From NCBI GenBank assembly GCA_038734275.1, contig JAVYOO010000009.1, positions 1-64,000 on the forward strand: 64,000 nt of DNA, given 5' to 3'. A program made the position numbers and the translations under genes. Origin of the DNA: Archaeoglobaceae archaeon. GTDB lineage: Archaea > Halobacteriota > Archaeoglobi > Archaeoglobales > Archaeoglobaceae. Within the stretch, counting starts at the first letter, position 1, and the number at the start of each line of letters is the position of its first letter. Below the pieces are notes generated by a model, which worked only from the letters and a program-made list of their open reading frames with translations, was not told the DNA's origin and did not search any database. Shown piece after piece: positions 52,592-61,424 of the stretch.

Positions 52592-53134
52592 TTATCGATT
52601 TTTTGATTCTCCATGAACTACTGCAGAAGCCACAAGATGTGCGATCCTCAAAGCTTCAGGAAATTTTCCCCTCCATACATTTGCATCAACGATTTTTTTA
52701 GCATCCTCAAAGTTCAGCCCGGAAAATTGCAAAAAAAGATTTCCATACCTGTATATTTCTCCTGCTCGCTCAACAATTGCGATTCTCTGCTCAAATCTCT
52801 CAAGGTTTTTCAAAGCACTGCGGAATTCTTCCATATTCGGTTCTTTGCCCATAACAACAACAACTGGAATTCCAGTTTTTTCATGGATTTCCTTGATATC
52901 CGCAATATTGAAACCACCAAAAGTGATCCCACCCAAGAAAACGCACCTCAACTGCCTGAAAAATTTTGATCTCTTTAGCATCGTCACAATCTTTTCGGTG
53001 GAATCAAACCCGTCTACAGAGATTCTTTCAAACATGAAACCATCAATACTCCTACCACTCATTACACAACCAACGAGACAGCAAAAGTCCTTGGAAAAGC
53101 TATCGTCTATGCCAACAACTCTCCAGCTTTTCAT
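52592..53134 (-). CDS. DUF99 family protein (endonuclease V-like fold)
   Basis: About 180 residues from ATG 53134 (MKSWRVVGIDDSFSKD); an ATG five codons upstream would overlap the opposite gene. Residues RVVGIDDSF and VFLGGITFGGFNIADI carry the acidic and Gly-rich core of DUF99, which resembles endonuclease V and in Pyrococcus includes an enzyme acting on deoxyuridine in DNA. The acidic residue pair DD fits metal binding. Activity here is inferred from the family. Confidence 0.85.
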   Translation of the reverse strand: MKSWRVVGIDDSFSKDFCCLVGCVMSGRSIDGFMFERISVDGFDSTEKIVTMLKRSKFFRQLRCVFLGGITFGGFNIADIKEIHEKTGIPVVVVMGKEPNMEEFRSALKNLERFEQRIAIVERAGEIYRYGNLFLQFSGLNFEDAKKIVDANVWRGKFPEALRIAHLVASAVVHGESKNR

Positions 53135-53166
53135 AAAGTTTATTGCCATGGAAGTTTATTAACCAT

Positions 53167-53661
53167 ATGCAGGACACCATAAAGCTAATTCATGAACTTG
53201 GAACTCTTAAGCTAACCCCAAGATCTGGATGGCTTAAAATAGGAATCGAAATTCCTGAGAGTGTTGCAGAACACAGCTTTAGGACAGCAATAATTGCATT
53301 TTTGCTTGCCAAAAAAAGTGGCGAAAGCATAGAAAATTGTCTGCGATCTGCATTTCTTGGGCTGATCCACGACATCCATGAAGCAAGAACGATGGATCTT
53401 CACAAGATTGCCAAGAGATACGTGAAAATAGACGAAGAAAAACTCGAAAATGATATTGCGAAGTTTGAAGTAGATAGCAAGGGAGTTGAGAAATACGTCG
53501 AAGATGCGGACAAGCTTGAGCTCGCATTTCAGGCTGTGGAATATTCAGTGAAGAACAGGTTCGCAATTGAGTTTGCAAAAAATCTTGAGTTTAAAACAGA
53601 AGTAGCTAAGGAGATTTACAAAAATCTTATGGAAAGAATGGATCCAAGATGGTGGAGATGA
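53167..53661 (+). CDS. HD-domain phosphohydrolase (YfbR/HDDC2-type)
   Basis: About 164 residues from ATG 53167 (MQDTIKLIHELGTLK); an upstream TTG overlaps the divergent gene. Metal ligands: H in VAEHSFRTA, HD in GLIHDIHEA and D in VEDADKLE. The family removes phosphate from deoxynucleoside monophosphates. The start LKLTPRSGWLKIGI is also typical (usual R-x-GW). The stop overlaps the start of the Mut7-C gene, forming a translational pair. Confidence 0.88.
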   Translation: MQDTIKLIHELGTLKLTPRSGWLKIGIEIPESVAEHSFRTAIIAFLLAKKSGESIENCLRSAFLGLIHDIHEARTMDLHKIAKRYVKIDEEKLENDIAKFEVDSKGVEKYVEDADKLELAFQAVEYSVKNRFAIEFAKNLEFKTEVAKEIYKNLMERMDPRWWR

Positions 53662-54128
53662 AGTTTATCTGCGATCGAATGCTGGGGAAGCTTGCAGTAT
53701 GGCTTCGAATTTCGGGCTATGATACGCTTTACATAGGGGATTTTGCAACCGAAGATGAAGATGATTTTATGATCGAAAACTTTAAGGATCGGATTCTCCT
53801 GACAAAGGATAGAAAATTGTTCTCAAAGGCAAAAAAATTCGGCAGAGATGCTATATTGATAAGATCCAACGATGTTGCGGAGCAAATGAAAGAACTCAAG
53901 GCATTTGGAGTTAAATTCCAGATTGTTATGGATCGGTGCAGTGTTTGCAACAATTTTCTGCGAAAGCCAACAATAGAAGAAGCTTTAACAGTTTTAAGGG
54001 AGCAGGGCTTGCCAGAAGACATGCTCGAGAGATATGAACTCTGGTTCTGTGAGAACTGCAGAAAACTTTACTGGATGGGTGGGCACTGGATAAACATGGT
54101 AAGGTTTTTAAGAAAGTTGGAAGATTGA
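53658..54128 (+). CDS. Mut7-C RNase domain protein
   Basis: 156 residues from ATG 53658 (MKFICDRMLGKLAVWLRISG). PIN-like N-terminal Asp motif FICDRML, YIGDFATEDEDDF and LLTKDRKLFSKAKK supply the acidic residues. A zinc ribbon with CSVCNNFLRK and WFCENCRKLYWMGGHW (about 97-140) follows. The domain belongs to the PIN-like nuclease superfamily and probably cleaves RNA. An alternative start at 53649 would add MVE. Fused in frame overlap with the HD gene. Confidence 0.85.
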   Translation: MKFICDRMLGKLAVWLRISGYDTLYIGDFATEDEDDFMIENFKDRILLTKDRKLFSKAKKFGRDAILIRSNDVAEQMKELKAFGVKFQIVMDRCSVCNNFLRKPTIEEALTVLREQGLPEDMLERYELWFCENCRKLYWMGGHWINMVRFLRKLED

Positions 54129-54132
54129 CTTT

Positions 54133-54237
54133 ATGGACATGCCATCGGAAGTTGTTTTAGCTTCGGTAATCGTTTTTATGGGTATAGGAATCCCCTATGC
54201 CTTTACAATTCTAAAGAGTTTCAAGAAGAATCGCTGA
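54133..54237 (+). CDS. 34-residue putative membrane peptide
   Basis: ATG 54133 to TGA 54237, MDMPSEVVLASVIVFMGIG followed by a hydrophobic run and basic end KSFKKNR. One transmembrane helix (about 6-27). It lies five bases after the Mut7-C gene, so it is likely in the same transcript. Too short for family assignment. Confidence 0.35.
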   Translation: MDMPSEVVLASVIVFMGIGIPYAFTILKSFKKNR

Positions 54238-54370
54238 AGTTTTAATAAAATTAGATTTAGATCGTCTAAAAAGAGTTTTGAAGTGCAAAAAAGTCGAGTA
54301 GCCCGAACTTTTGATTCGAGTGCCAGTTTTTAATCAAAGTTTTTAATCAAAAGCTCTGGCGTATAGAGCT

Positions 54371-55063
54371 TCAGATTTCAAATGAAGTTATGAGTTGACC
54401 CAAAATATCCCCATAGTATACCTGAAGCAAAAAAACTATGACTGGGTGCTGAATCAGATAAATAGCCAATGAATGTCTTCCAAGAAAGTTTATCGGGTTG
54501 CTCCAGTAATTTGAGCTTTCACGCCTGTAATAAGAACCAAAGAACATGCCAAGCAAAAAAACGCCGAACCAAGGGATCATTGGATAGTAGTCAAGCGTTC
54601 TAAAGCCATAGGGCATTATTCCAAGCCAGACAAGGTAAGGCTCCTTAATTAATAGTTCCGAGACATGAAAATTCGCAATGAGAAACAAAATTCCAACCGA
54701 GAGGCTTAAAAATGGTTTTCCGAGGAATAAAAACCCAAAAACAGATGCCAAGGCAAAGAAGTGAATTATGCCAAAAATAACCATTTTATCAGGGGCAAAG
54801 ATGTATGTGGCAATGGTTATCCCCAATGCGATCAACAAGAGTCTCAGCGTTCTCCTAAGAACGGGTTTAAAATTTTTATAGACTATGCTAAATGTAAATC
54901 CTGAAATGAATATGAACATCCCGCCGATAAAGCGGGGAAACCAGAACCAGAAGTCGCCTTCAAGCTTGATCTTGCCAAAGTAGTATGCATCGAAAAATAG
55001 GTGAAAAATTAGCATTAGAATTACAGCTATTCCCCTCGCAAAGTCGATCTCCCAGAACCTCAT
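54371..55063 (-). CDS. DUF1624 (heparan-alpha-glucosaminide acetyltransferase-like) membrane protein
   Basis: 230 residues, six or seven helices. The start FWEIDFARGIAVILMLIFHLFFD, with its conserved Asp and His, and the end RHSLAIYLIQHPVIVFLLQ are hallmarks of this acyltransferase-like family. It would move acyl groups onto sugars or lipids at the membrane. The start overlaps the end of the PAC2 gene by four bases, and 130 bases of gap before it hold a 13-bp tandem repeat (gtttttaatcaaa twice, near 54330-54355). Confidence 0.85.
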   Translation of the reverse strand: MRFWEIDFARGIAVILMLIFHLFFDAYYFGKIKLEGDFWFWFPRFIGGMFIFISGFTFSIVYKNFKPVLRRTLRLLLIALGITIATYIFAPDKMVIFGIIHFFALASVFGFLFLGKPFLSLSVGILFLIANFHVSELLIKEPYLVWLGIMPYGFRTLDYYPMIPWFGVFLLGMFFGSYYRRESSNYWSNPINFLGRHSLAIYLIQHPVIVFLLQVYYGDILGQLITSFEI

Positions 55064-55839
55064 CTGAAGTATCTCAGATCTTCATCGCTCTTCCACTGCT
55101 GAACCGCAAGCTCTTGCATCTCCTTTATCTGGGCTATAATCTTCTCCATTTCCTTGGCCCTTTTCTCAAGAGCTTCAAAGGATACCTGAAGCCCCAGAAT
55201 TCTCGACAATACTTCCAGCACTGCCTTTGCACTCTTCGGATCGACCATATAGCCAGAAGTTACTCCCATGAGACAGATCGCCTCTATGTTCTCAAGCTCC
55301 GCCACTCCAAGCAAAAGCCCGGCAGCACCGATTATCCCTCCTCCTGGCTCTCCTGGTTCAAATTTGACACCATATTTAACCATTTCATCAACAACTTTCT
55401 TAGAATTAGCGGCACCAACTACGTAAGGTTCTTCCACGAGTCTACCTACTCCGTATCCGCCCAGAGTGTATATTCTCCTTACACCAAATCGCTTCGCTAT
55501 CTCTATGTAAGCATTCACGAGCTCAAAGTGCCCCTCGTTGCTTATGCTCTGAAAGTCCCCCACGAGTATTAACAGATCGGGGGAACTACCATTTGATTTC
55601 CATGCGTAAACCTCATTCCTCGGTATTCTAATAGTTCCATCTTCCAGAACCATTACCTGCGGTGGGAAGTGATGAGAGTATATCTCCACAATCTTTTCAG
55701 CTCCAAGCTCGTTTACCAAGTGATCCGCTACAAGCTTCCCAACATGTCCGATACCTGGCAAACCTTCAATGAATACCGGATCCTTTAGCCCGCAGGCCTC
55801 TGGATCCTTCAAATACCTTACGTCCACTCTTTTTATCAT
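55060..55839 (-). CDS. Proteasome assembly chaperone family (PAC2) protein
   Basis: About 259 residues from ATG 55839 behind AGGGTGAT; a GTG three codons earlier is possible. LKDPVFIEGLPGIGHVGKLVADHL, YSHHFPPQVMVLEDG, YTLGGYGVG and LLLGVAELENIEAICLMG match the PAC2 domain found in eukaryotic PAC1/PAC2 and archaeal PbaA/PbaB. C-terminal helices 220-255. It is presumably a chaperone for ring assembly of proteasome-related particles. The order aIF2alpha-nop10-PAC2 is common in archaea. Confidence 0.88.
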   Translation of the reverse strand: MIKRVDVRYLKDPEACGLKDPVFIEGLPGIGHVGKLVADHLVNELGAEKIVEIYSHHFPPQVMVLEDGTIRIPRNEVYAWKSNGSSPDLLILVGDFQSISNEGHFELVNAYIEIAKRFGVRRIYTLGGYGVGRLVEEPYVVGAANSKKVVDEMVKYGVKFEPGEPGGGIIGAAGLLLGVAELENIEAICLMGVTSGYMVDPKSAKAVLEVLSRILGLQVSFEALEKRAKEMEKIIAQIKEMQELAVQQWKSDEDLRYFR

Positions 55840-55844
55840 TCCAA

Positions 55845-56021
55845 TCACCCTCTCAAAAAGAATCCTTTCTCCTTTCTCAACATCCTTCTATACTTCCCAT
55901 AAGGATCCTCCGGGGAGAATCTCGGTGGAATTGGCATTCTTGTCTCTCCTCCACACTTTGGACATCTATTCTTCAATGTGTAATTACCACACTTTGAGCA
56001 TTTTCTCATGAGAGCTTTCAT
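55845..56021 (-). CDS. nop10: H/ACA RNP protein Nop10
   Basis: 58 residues from ATG 56021 to TGA 55845: RKCSKCGNYTLKNRCPKCGG is the zinc ribbon (four Cys), followed by PIPPRFSPEDPYGKYRRMLR, the conserved basic helix. Nop10 joins Cbf5, Gar1 and L7Ae to make pseudouridines in RNA. The ATG overlaps the stop of aIF2alpha (TATGA), and the next gene's ribosome site lies over its stop. Confidence 0.95.
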   Translation of the reverse strand: MKALMRKCSKCGNYTLKNRCPKCGGETRMPIPPRFSPEDPYGKYRRMLRKEKGFFLRG

Positions 56022-56824
56022 ACGGCCTCTCTTGCAAAGTTAGCTTCTCCTCCAAGCTTCTTGGCATTCTTCAACACAGTGTCCACGATTTTCTTTAGGG
56101 AGTTCTCTGCAAGCTTATAATCTTCTGCTTCCACGACAATCCTATACTTGGGTGCACCGATGTAGAAGATTTCAACCTTGACATTATCTGTGGGCTTGAT
56201 TTCTGAGAACAATTTTTTGATCCTTTCAACACCATCTGGCTGGAAAAATTTGACCTCGAAAACTCCCCTGACTTTAACTCTTTTTGGTTTTATGTTCTCA
56301 CGCGCAATTTCAGCCATCGCCTTTGCGAATTCCTCTCCGACAATCTTAACGAGAACTTCATAACCCTCATAGGCTGCCTCTTCAAAAGCAGAATAAATGG
56401 AATCGTATTCCTTTAACAATTTTCTTCCAAGCTTTACAAGTTCTTCATTGCTTAGCTTTACTTTCTCATTCGCTAACTCAAGCCATTTGAATGCGGCCAT
56501 TTCGTTCTTCCATTGTTGAAGTTTCTCCCTTTTTTGCCTTTCATTGACATCTTTAATTGATAGATCTATGTGGCCTCTTTTCGGATTCACGCTGAGAACT
56601 TTGCAAACCACTTTTTGCCCCTTCTTAACGTGCTCTCTTATGTCTTTTATCCAGCCCGATGCAACTTCACTTATATGAACCATTCCCTCTTTATTCTCAT
56701 ACTCGTCTAAGGAAACGAAAGCACCAAAATCTAAAACTCTTGTAACAGTTCCCACCACAATCTCTCCCACTGAAGGATAGCCCGTTCTTTTTATTATGAG
56801 TCTCTCTCCACTTTCGCTTTTCAT
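56018..56824 (-). CDS. aif2a: Translation initiation factor aIF2 alpha subunit
   Basis: 268 residues. S1 domain at 12-85 (GEIVVGTVTRVLDFGAFVSLDEYENKEGMVHISEVA), helical middle domain 90-175, and the C-terminal alpha/beta domain (VEIFYIGAPKYRIVVEAEDY, about 225-244). With beta and gamma subunits it brings initiator tRNA to the ribosome. The residue equivalent to eukaryotic Ser51 is not judged. Downstream genes overlap directly. Confidence 0.95.
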   Translation of the reverse strand: MKSESGERLIIKRTGYPSVGEIVVGTVTRVLDFGAFVSLDEYENKEGMVHISEVASGWIKDIREHVKKGQKVVCKVLSVNPKRGHIDLSIKDVNERQKREKLQQWKNEMAAFKWLELANEKVKLSNEELVKLGRKLLKEYDSIYSAFEEAAYEGYEVLVKIVGEEFAKAMAEIARENIKPKRVKVRGVFEVKFFQPDGVERIKKLFSEIKPTDNVKVEIFYIGAPKYRIVVEAEDYKLAENSLKKIVDTVLKNAKKLGGEANFAREAV

Positions 56825-56952
56825 CCCCTTCTGCTAAGCTTTGTGTGAATTTAACTCTATCGGAAGATTTAAAAAACTTATAAAATAATTAGAGTTTTAT
56901 ATCGTTTTTCTACTACAGAAAAAATTATCTTTAAAAAATTAATGATTTGGCT

Positions 56953-57474
56953 ATGTGGGATACAATTGCAGAGCGGTACCACCTGTGGACTATAAACAAC
57001 AGGTGGTTTTATTATCTTCTCGGATTAGAGATCAAAAACTCGGTGAAAGATGCTGAGAGAATAATCGACATTGGTGCCGGCCCAGGAATTCTTTCAGAAG
57101 AATTAAAGAATCTGTTTCCGGAAGCTGAGATAATTTGTATTGACTTATCTTCAGAAATGTGCATAATGTCTGGTGGAATCAGATGTAAGGCCGAGTGTTT
57201 GCCCTTCAGAAATGAAGTGTTTGACGTGGCAATTTTCTGCTTCTCCTTACATGAGTTAAGTGTTGAATGTGCACTGAAAGAAGCTTACAGAGTTTTAAAA
57301 AGAGGGGGTTTTATCTTCATTATAGATTTAGACAGGGATGCGCCGGAGATTATTAAAAAACTCTGGAAGATAATTTTTAGCAGGCTTATTTCTCCAGATT
57401 ATGCCAGTAAAGTATACAACAGTTGGAGAGCGTTTGAAAAATGTGAGGATATAGCAGAAAGACTTAAAAAATGA
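56953..57474 (+). CDS. Class I SAM-dependent methyltransferase (C-terminal frameshift likely)
   Basis: About 173 residues from ATG 56953 (MWDTIAERYHLWTIN). SAM loop ERIIDIGAGPGILSEELKN, acidic residue in IICIDLSSEMC, then VFDVAIFCFSLHEL and RVLKRGGFIFIIDLD. The frame stops in an A6 run at 57470 (LKK, stop). Adding one A gives [21 protein letters not shown] and a stop at 57536, a typical last strand pair of this family. The full protein would then be about 194 residues, overlapping no start of ilvC (57568). Substrate unknown. Confidence 0.7.
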   Translation: MWDTIAERYHLWTINNRWFYYLLGLEIKNSVKDAERIIDIGAGPGILSEELKNLFPEAEIICIDLSSEMCIMSGGIRCKAECLPFRNEVFDVAIFCFSLHELSVECALKEAYRVLKRGGFIFIIDLDRDAPEIIKKLWKIIFSRLISPDYASKVYNSWRAFEKCEDIAERLKK

Positions 57475-57567
57475 ATTTCGATGTTGAGTTAAGCAAGGGT
57501 GCTTATGGATTCAAAATCTCAGCAAAAAAAATATGAGGCTTATCGACATCAAGTGCTCGGTGATAGT

Positions 57568-58557
57568 ATGGCTCGAATTTACAGTGATAGGGATGCAAGT
57601 TTAGAACCCTTAAAGGGTAAGAGGATTTGCATTGTTGGTTACGGGAGCCAGGGGCATGCACATGCTCTAAATTTGCGTGATAGCGGGCTTGATGTTGTAA
57701 CCGCTTTGCCAGAATGGGACAAAGAGAGCTGGAAGAGAGCTGAAAAAGATGGCGTTAAGGCAATAAAACTCGAAGAAATAGACGGAGACTTGATTGCGAT
57801 GCTCATTCCGGATATGGTTCAGCCAGAAGTTTACAGAAAATTTGTTCATGGAAAACTAAAACCTGGCTGTGCGATCTTATTTGCCCACGGTTTCAACATC
57901 CATTACAACCAGATCGTTCCACCGAGCAACGTTGATGTAATAATGGTTGCTCCTAAAGGCCCGGGACCTTTGGTTAGGAGGATGTTTGTTGAAGGCAAAG
58001 GTGTGCCGGCACTTCTTGCGGTTCACCAGAATGCAAGCGGAAAGGCCTTGCAAATTGCCTTAGCGTATGCAAAGGGCATTGGAGCGACAAGGACTGGAGT
58101 TATAGAAACAACTTTCAAAGAGGAGACTGAGACCGATCTATTTGGTGAGCAGGTCGATCTATGCGGTGGAGTTGCTGAGATGATAAAGAATTCTTTTGAG
58201 GTTCTTGTTGAAGCAGGCTATCAGCCAGAAGTTGCCTACTTTGAAGTCTTGCACGAACTTAAGCTGATAGTCGATCTGATTTACGAGGGTGGCATTTTCA
58301 ATATGTGGAAAGCAGTTAGCGAAACTGCAAAATACGGGGGGATGACGCGAGGAAAAAGGATATTCACAAGTGCTGTTAAGGAAGAGATGCGTAAGATTTT
58401 GAGGGAGATACAGAGTGGTGAGTTTGCGAGAGAGTGGATCCTTGAGAATATGGCCGGAAGACCCGTTTACAACAAGCTTCTCGAAATGGAGGCAAATCAT
58501 CCGATAGAAGTTGTTGGAAAAGAGATGAGAAAGTTAATTCCGTGGCTGAGCAAGTAA
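57568..58557 (+). CDS. ilvC: Ketol-acid reductoisomerase
   Basis: 329 residues from ATG 57568 ([18 protein letters not shown]); a longer frame from 57499 overlaps the methyltransferase tail. NADPH loop [14 protein letters not shown], then [20 protein letters not shown], metal residues in [19 protein letters not shown] and [15 protein letters not shown]. Class I enzyme of branched-chain amino acid synthesis; ilvB/N and ilvD are not in the window. A T-rich stretch at 58557-58575 may end transcription before the convergent gene. Confidence 0.96.
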   Translation: MARIYSDRDASLEPLKGKRICIVGYGSQGHAHALNLRDSGLDVVTALPEWDKESWKRAEKDGVKAIKLEEIDGDLIAMLIPDMVQPEVYRKFVHGKLKPGCAILFAHGFNIHYNQIVPPSNVDVIMVAPKGPGPLVRRMFVEGKGVPALLAVHQNASGKALQIALAYAKGIGATRTGVIETTFKEETETDLFGEQVDLCGGVAEMIKNSFEVLVEAGYQPEVAYFEVLHELKLIVDLIYEGGIFNMWKAVSETAKYGGMTRGKRIFTSAVKEEMRKILREIQSGEFAREWILENMAGRPVYNKLLEMEANHPIEVVGKEMRKLIPWLSK

Positions 58558-58649
58558 TTTTATATTTTTTAATTATATAAGTATAGACTTAAAAATTCGG
58601 ATGCTGTTCACAGGAGCTTTTTATCTAATTTTTACTTGCAATTGGAATT

Positions 58650-59833
58650 TCAAATCACACCTTTTCTCTCGAAATTCCTGATCTCGTCTTCGCTATATCC
58701 AAGAGAAGACAGTATTTCGATATTGTGTTTTCCCAACTCTGGAGCAGGCTTAACTGAGCCGGGTGATTCTGAAAGTTTCACACAAACTCCAGGTATCTGG
58801 AATTTCATGCCCTTATACTCCACCTCAACAAGCATCCCCCTTGCCTTCAGCTGTTCATCATTTCTGAGTTCTGAAACATCGTAAATTGGTCCACATGGAA
58901 CTTTTGCATTAGCAAGTAGTCGAACAATTTCGTCTCTTTTCATTTTTGAAGTCCAGTTACTAACGACTTTATTTAGTTCCTCATCATTTTCAAATCTTGA
59001 GATAAAAGTAGAGAATTTACCCTCGCTGACAAGCTCCTCCATCCCCATTGCCCTAAACAATCTTTTTGCCTGTGCATCTGTTAAAGCACATATCGCAACT
59101 TCCCCATCTTGGGCTGGATAAATGCCATAGAGAGGCAATTTTATCCCGGGAGGGTATTTCGTGATACTTAAACCTATTTCTTTCGCTTTTTCTCCTAATG
59201 CAGTCTCTACAATACCGGCCAAGTTGATCGAGAAAACGACGTCCTGCATTGAGACGTCAACTAACTGCCCCATTCCAGTTTTCTCGCGCCAATAAAGAGC
59301 GAACATCGCCCCAAGTGCGGCATAAACGCCGGAAACTATGTCGCCAATGAACATCTTTGGTTTATTCCCGACTCTCTCAACAAGCTTGGCTGTTCCCCCC
59401 GCACCCTGTGCTATTAGATCAAAAGCAGTTCTTTCTCTATAGGGCCAGTTCTACCAAATCCCGATATGCTGACATAAATTAGTCTTGGATTCAGTTCTCT
59501 CAGCTTCTCATAACCGAGTCCAAATTCATTCATAGTCCCTGGGCCGAGATTCTCCACCAATATGTCAGATTTTGAAGCAAGCCTTTTGAAAATTTCCACA
59601 CCCTCTTTATCTCTGAGATTTAAGGTTAAACTCTTTTTGTTTTTGTTCAAAGCACAAAAAAGGGCTTCAAGTTCTGGATGAATAAGTGAAGTCCAAACTC
59701 TTAAAGTGTCTCCAATTTTGGGTTCCACCTTGATTACTTCAGCACCCATCTCTGCCAAAAGGGTTGCACAAAGGGGCCCTGAGATGAATTGAGAGGTGTC
59801 TATAACTCTCACACCTTCCAGCGGAGCTGACAT
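58650..59833 (-). pseudogene. Family III CoA-transferase (CaiB/BaiF), one-base frameshift
   Basis: ATG 59833 starts MSAPLEGVRVIDTSQFISGP, with AEMGAEVIKVEP and the catalytic-region KSDILVENLGPGTMNEFGLGY. At about 59430 GGCCCTATAGAGAAAGAACTG ends the frame soon after GFGRTGPIE. One more A gives RTAFDLIAQGAGG, the conserved continuation, and the rest (58650-59354: GDIVSGVYAALGAMFALY, YPAQDGEVAICAL, YSEDEIRNFERKGVI) is intact. The enzyme moves CoA between organic acids, perhaps for aromatic or fatty acids as with the two ligases here. Intact length about 394 residues. Decay or sequencing error cannot be separated. Confidence 0.85.
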
Positions 59834-59877
59834 ATTGACTAATGTTAATTGCCAATTTTAAATATTTCGCAAAATCA

Positions 59878-60492
59878 TCAGTAAAATTCCACTCCCGTAA
59901 GCATTTCGGAGAGCAGATTTTTTATGAACCTGCAGTTTTGGGCACTCCTTAAACAATCGTTGGAAAAAATGTCTGCTGAGAAGACCACAATGTTGTTCTT
60001 TTTTACTCCCAGAATCACATTCTTACCCGCTCTAAAAACAATGTCTCCAAGCATAGCTTTTGAATCCTTATTCCCGTTAAGAACTACTTCGCAGGCGTCT
60101 TTTGGTTCTATATGGTAAGCATTTAGGGCTAAAATTTCATCTACCCCACGGAAATATTCAAGCTTTCCCCTCATCGCACTTGCTTTAAGCAAAATTCTGT
60201 CCGCAACTGGTAGAAGCCCATTTTTGAGCTGTATAGGTGAGAAGCCATTCTCTCTGACATGAAAAATAAAGATTTTACTCTTTAGGAGTCTTGATATCGC
60301 GGAAATTTCGTTCGTTTCGGGCATTTTGAGGTAGAAAATGATATCATATGAGAATTCAAGCTTGCTTAATTCTGTAACCTCTGAGCTTAATTTATCGGCA
60401 TATTCAACATAGTATTCATTAATCAAGCATTCTTCAAGCTCCTTATACTTGTGCCACTCACAGGAATCTGCAACCAGAAGAACCGTAAGCAT
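59878..60492 (-). CDS. Unknown alpha/beta protein next to the CARF-like regulator
   Basis: 204 residues. TVLLVADSCEWHKYKELEE at the start resembles flavodoxin- or ThuA/glutaminase-like Rossmann folds; SYDIIFYLKMPET and a C-terminal IVVFSADIFSND follow. No catalytic triad is clear. The start lies seven bases after the CARF-like gene on the same strand, so they probably act together. Confidence 0.45.
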   Translation of the reverse strand: MLTVLLVADSCEWHKYKELEECLINEYYVEYADKLSSEVTELSKLEFSYDIIFYLKMPETNEISAISRLLKSKIFIFHVRENGFSPIQLKNGLLPVADRILLKASAMRGKLEYFRGVDEILALNAYHIEPKDACEVVLNGNKDSKAMLGDIVFRAGKNVILGVKKNNIVVFSADIFSNDCLRSAQNCRFIKNLLSEMLTGVEFY

Positions 60493-60498
60493 ACTTGC

Positions 60499-61149
60499 TT
60501 AACCAAACATTACTACATAAGCTTTGCCAAGATCCGTTATCGCAATCTTGAGATGTTTTCCCTTTCTTTCCGTTGTAACTAACCCGTCCTCCTCCAATTC
60601 GTTCAAATGGTAACTCATTCTTGCTCTTTGGGCCATATACTTCTTTTGTTCCTCGATTTTTCCGTCTACGAGTTCTATCAGTCTATTTATAGAATCTACT
60701 GACCCTCCCTCATTTGCAAGCACTTTTAAAATTTTAATTCTATCCCCATTAAATTTTTTGAGAGGGGGTGTTTGCAGAAACTTTGTAGAGTTCTCCCAAG
60801 CCGAGTATATCTTGCTGTTCGAGATTTGCGCTGAGATAAGAAAGGCCATACATAGCAATTTATCCGCGTCTGAAACGTTAAAAAGAACCGAGTTCCCACT
60901 TTCGATCTCCTGCCTGATAACACTAAGAATTTCCCAAACAATCTGATATACTCTTTTACCTTCGAAGTTTAGTATTTTCGACTCAACAAGAGAGCTTAAA
61001 GCTCGATTAACGTTTTCAACGGCATTTAATGCTTCCTTTTCTCTGTAAACAATATAGGCCTTATGAATTGGATAACCGACTGATTTTATACTCTCCAAAA
61101 TTGTTGCGCTTTCTGAAGTGACTGCTACTACATGTACAACTTCTCCCAT
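60499..61149 (-). CDS. CARF-like domain plus winged-helix regulator
   Basis: 216 residues. The first 120 residues show a Rossmann-like order (VVHVVAVTSESATILESIK, KAYIVYREKEAL, SVLFNVSDADKLLCMAFLIS), which resembles CARF domains of Csa3/HFX_2341-type regulators, where the glycine-rich ligand loop is NVTGGTK; here NVSDADK. Residues 135-216 are a winged helix (INRLIELVDGK, MSYHLNELEEDGLVTTERKGKHLKIAITDLGKAYV). No CRISPR array or cas gene is present in the window. A stand-alone ligand-controlled regulator is likely; binding of cyclic oligoadenylate is only possible. Confidence 0.55.
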   Translation of the reverse strand: MGEVVHVVAVTSESATILESIKSVGYPIHKAYIVYREKEALNAVENVNRALSSLVESKILNFEGKRVYQIVWEILSVIRQEIESGNSVLFNVSDADKLLCMAFLISAQISNSKIYSAWENSTKFLQTPPLKKFNGDRIKILKVLANEGGSVDSINRLIELVDGKIEEQKKYMAQRARMSYHLNELEEDGLVTTERKGKHLKIAITDLGKAYVVMFG

Positions 61150-61424
61150 AGTTCATTCCAAATTTTTCTTGTTTAAAAAATTTTCTCTATAAGCATAAAC
61201 TTTTATCTTAAAACAAGCCCCCCTTTGTTTCCTGTGGAAATGGTTGAATTAGTATTAAAGATCAGACTGCAAGAAAATAAGCTTTTTAAAGAAAAGAAAA
61301 ATAGAGTAAATGTATCTAACAGCCATAGAACTTAATTTATGCCATCTCCATAAATTTCCCTCCAAGTTTTGTTTTATTTGAGTTTTTGAGTCTGCAAACT
61401 TCTAAGGCACCGCTTTATAAAAAA
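61150..61424. other. Intergenic region of 275 bases
   Basis: Contains a plus-strand frame from about 61242 coding about 32 residues, MVELVLKIRLQENKLFKEKK, which could be a remnant but has no partner. Nothing else is recognisable. Confidence 0.3.

Noticed and set aside
54330-54355. Tandem repeat gtttttaatcaaa as possible CRISPR start
   Set aside because: Only two 13-bp copies with no spacer; not a CRISPR array.
54985-55572. 195-aa plus-strand open frame over the PAC2 gene
   Set aside because: Antisense of a conserved gene and overlaps its start region; no own promoter.
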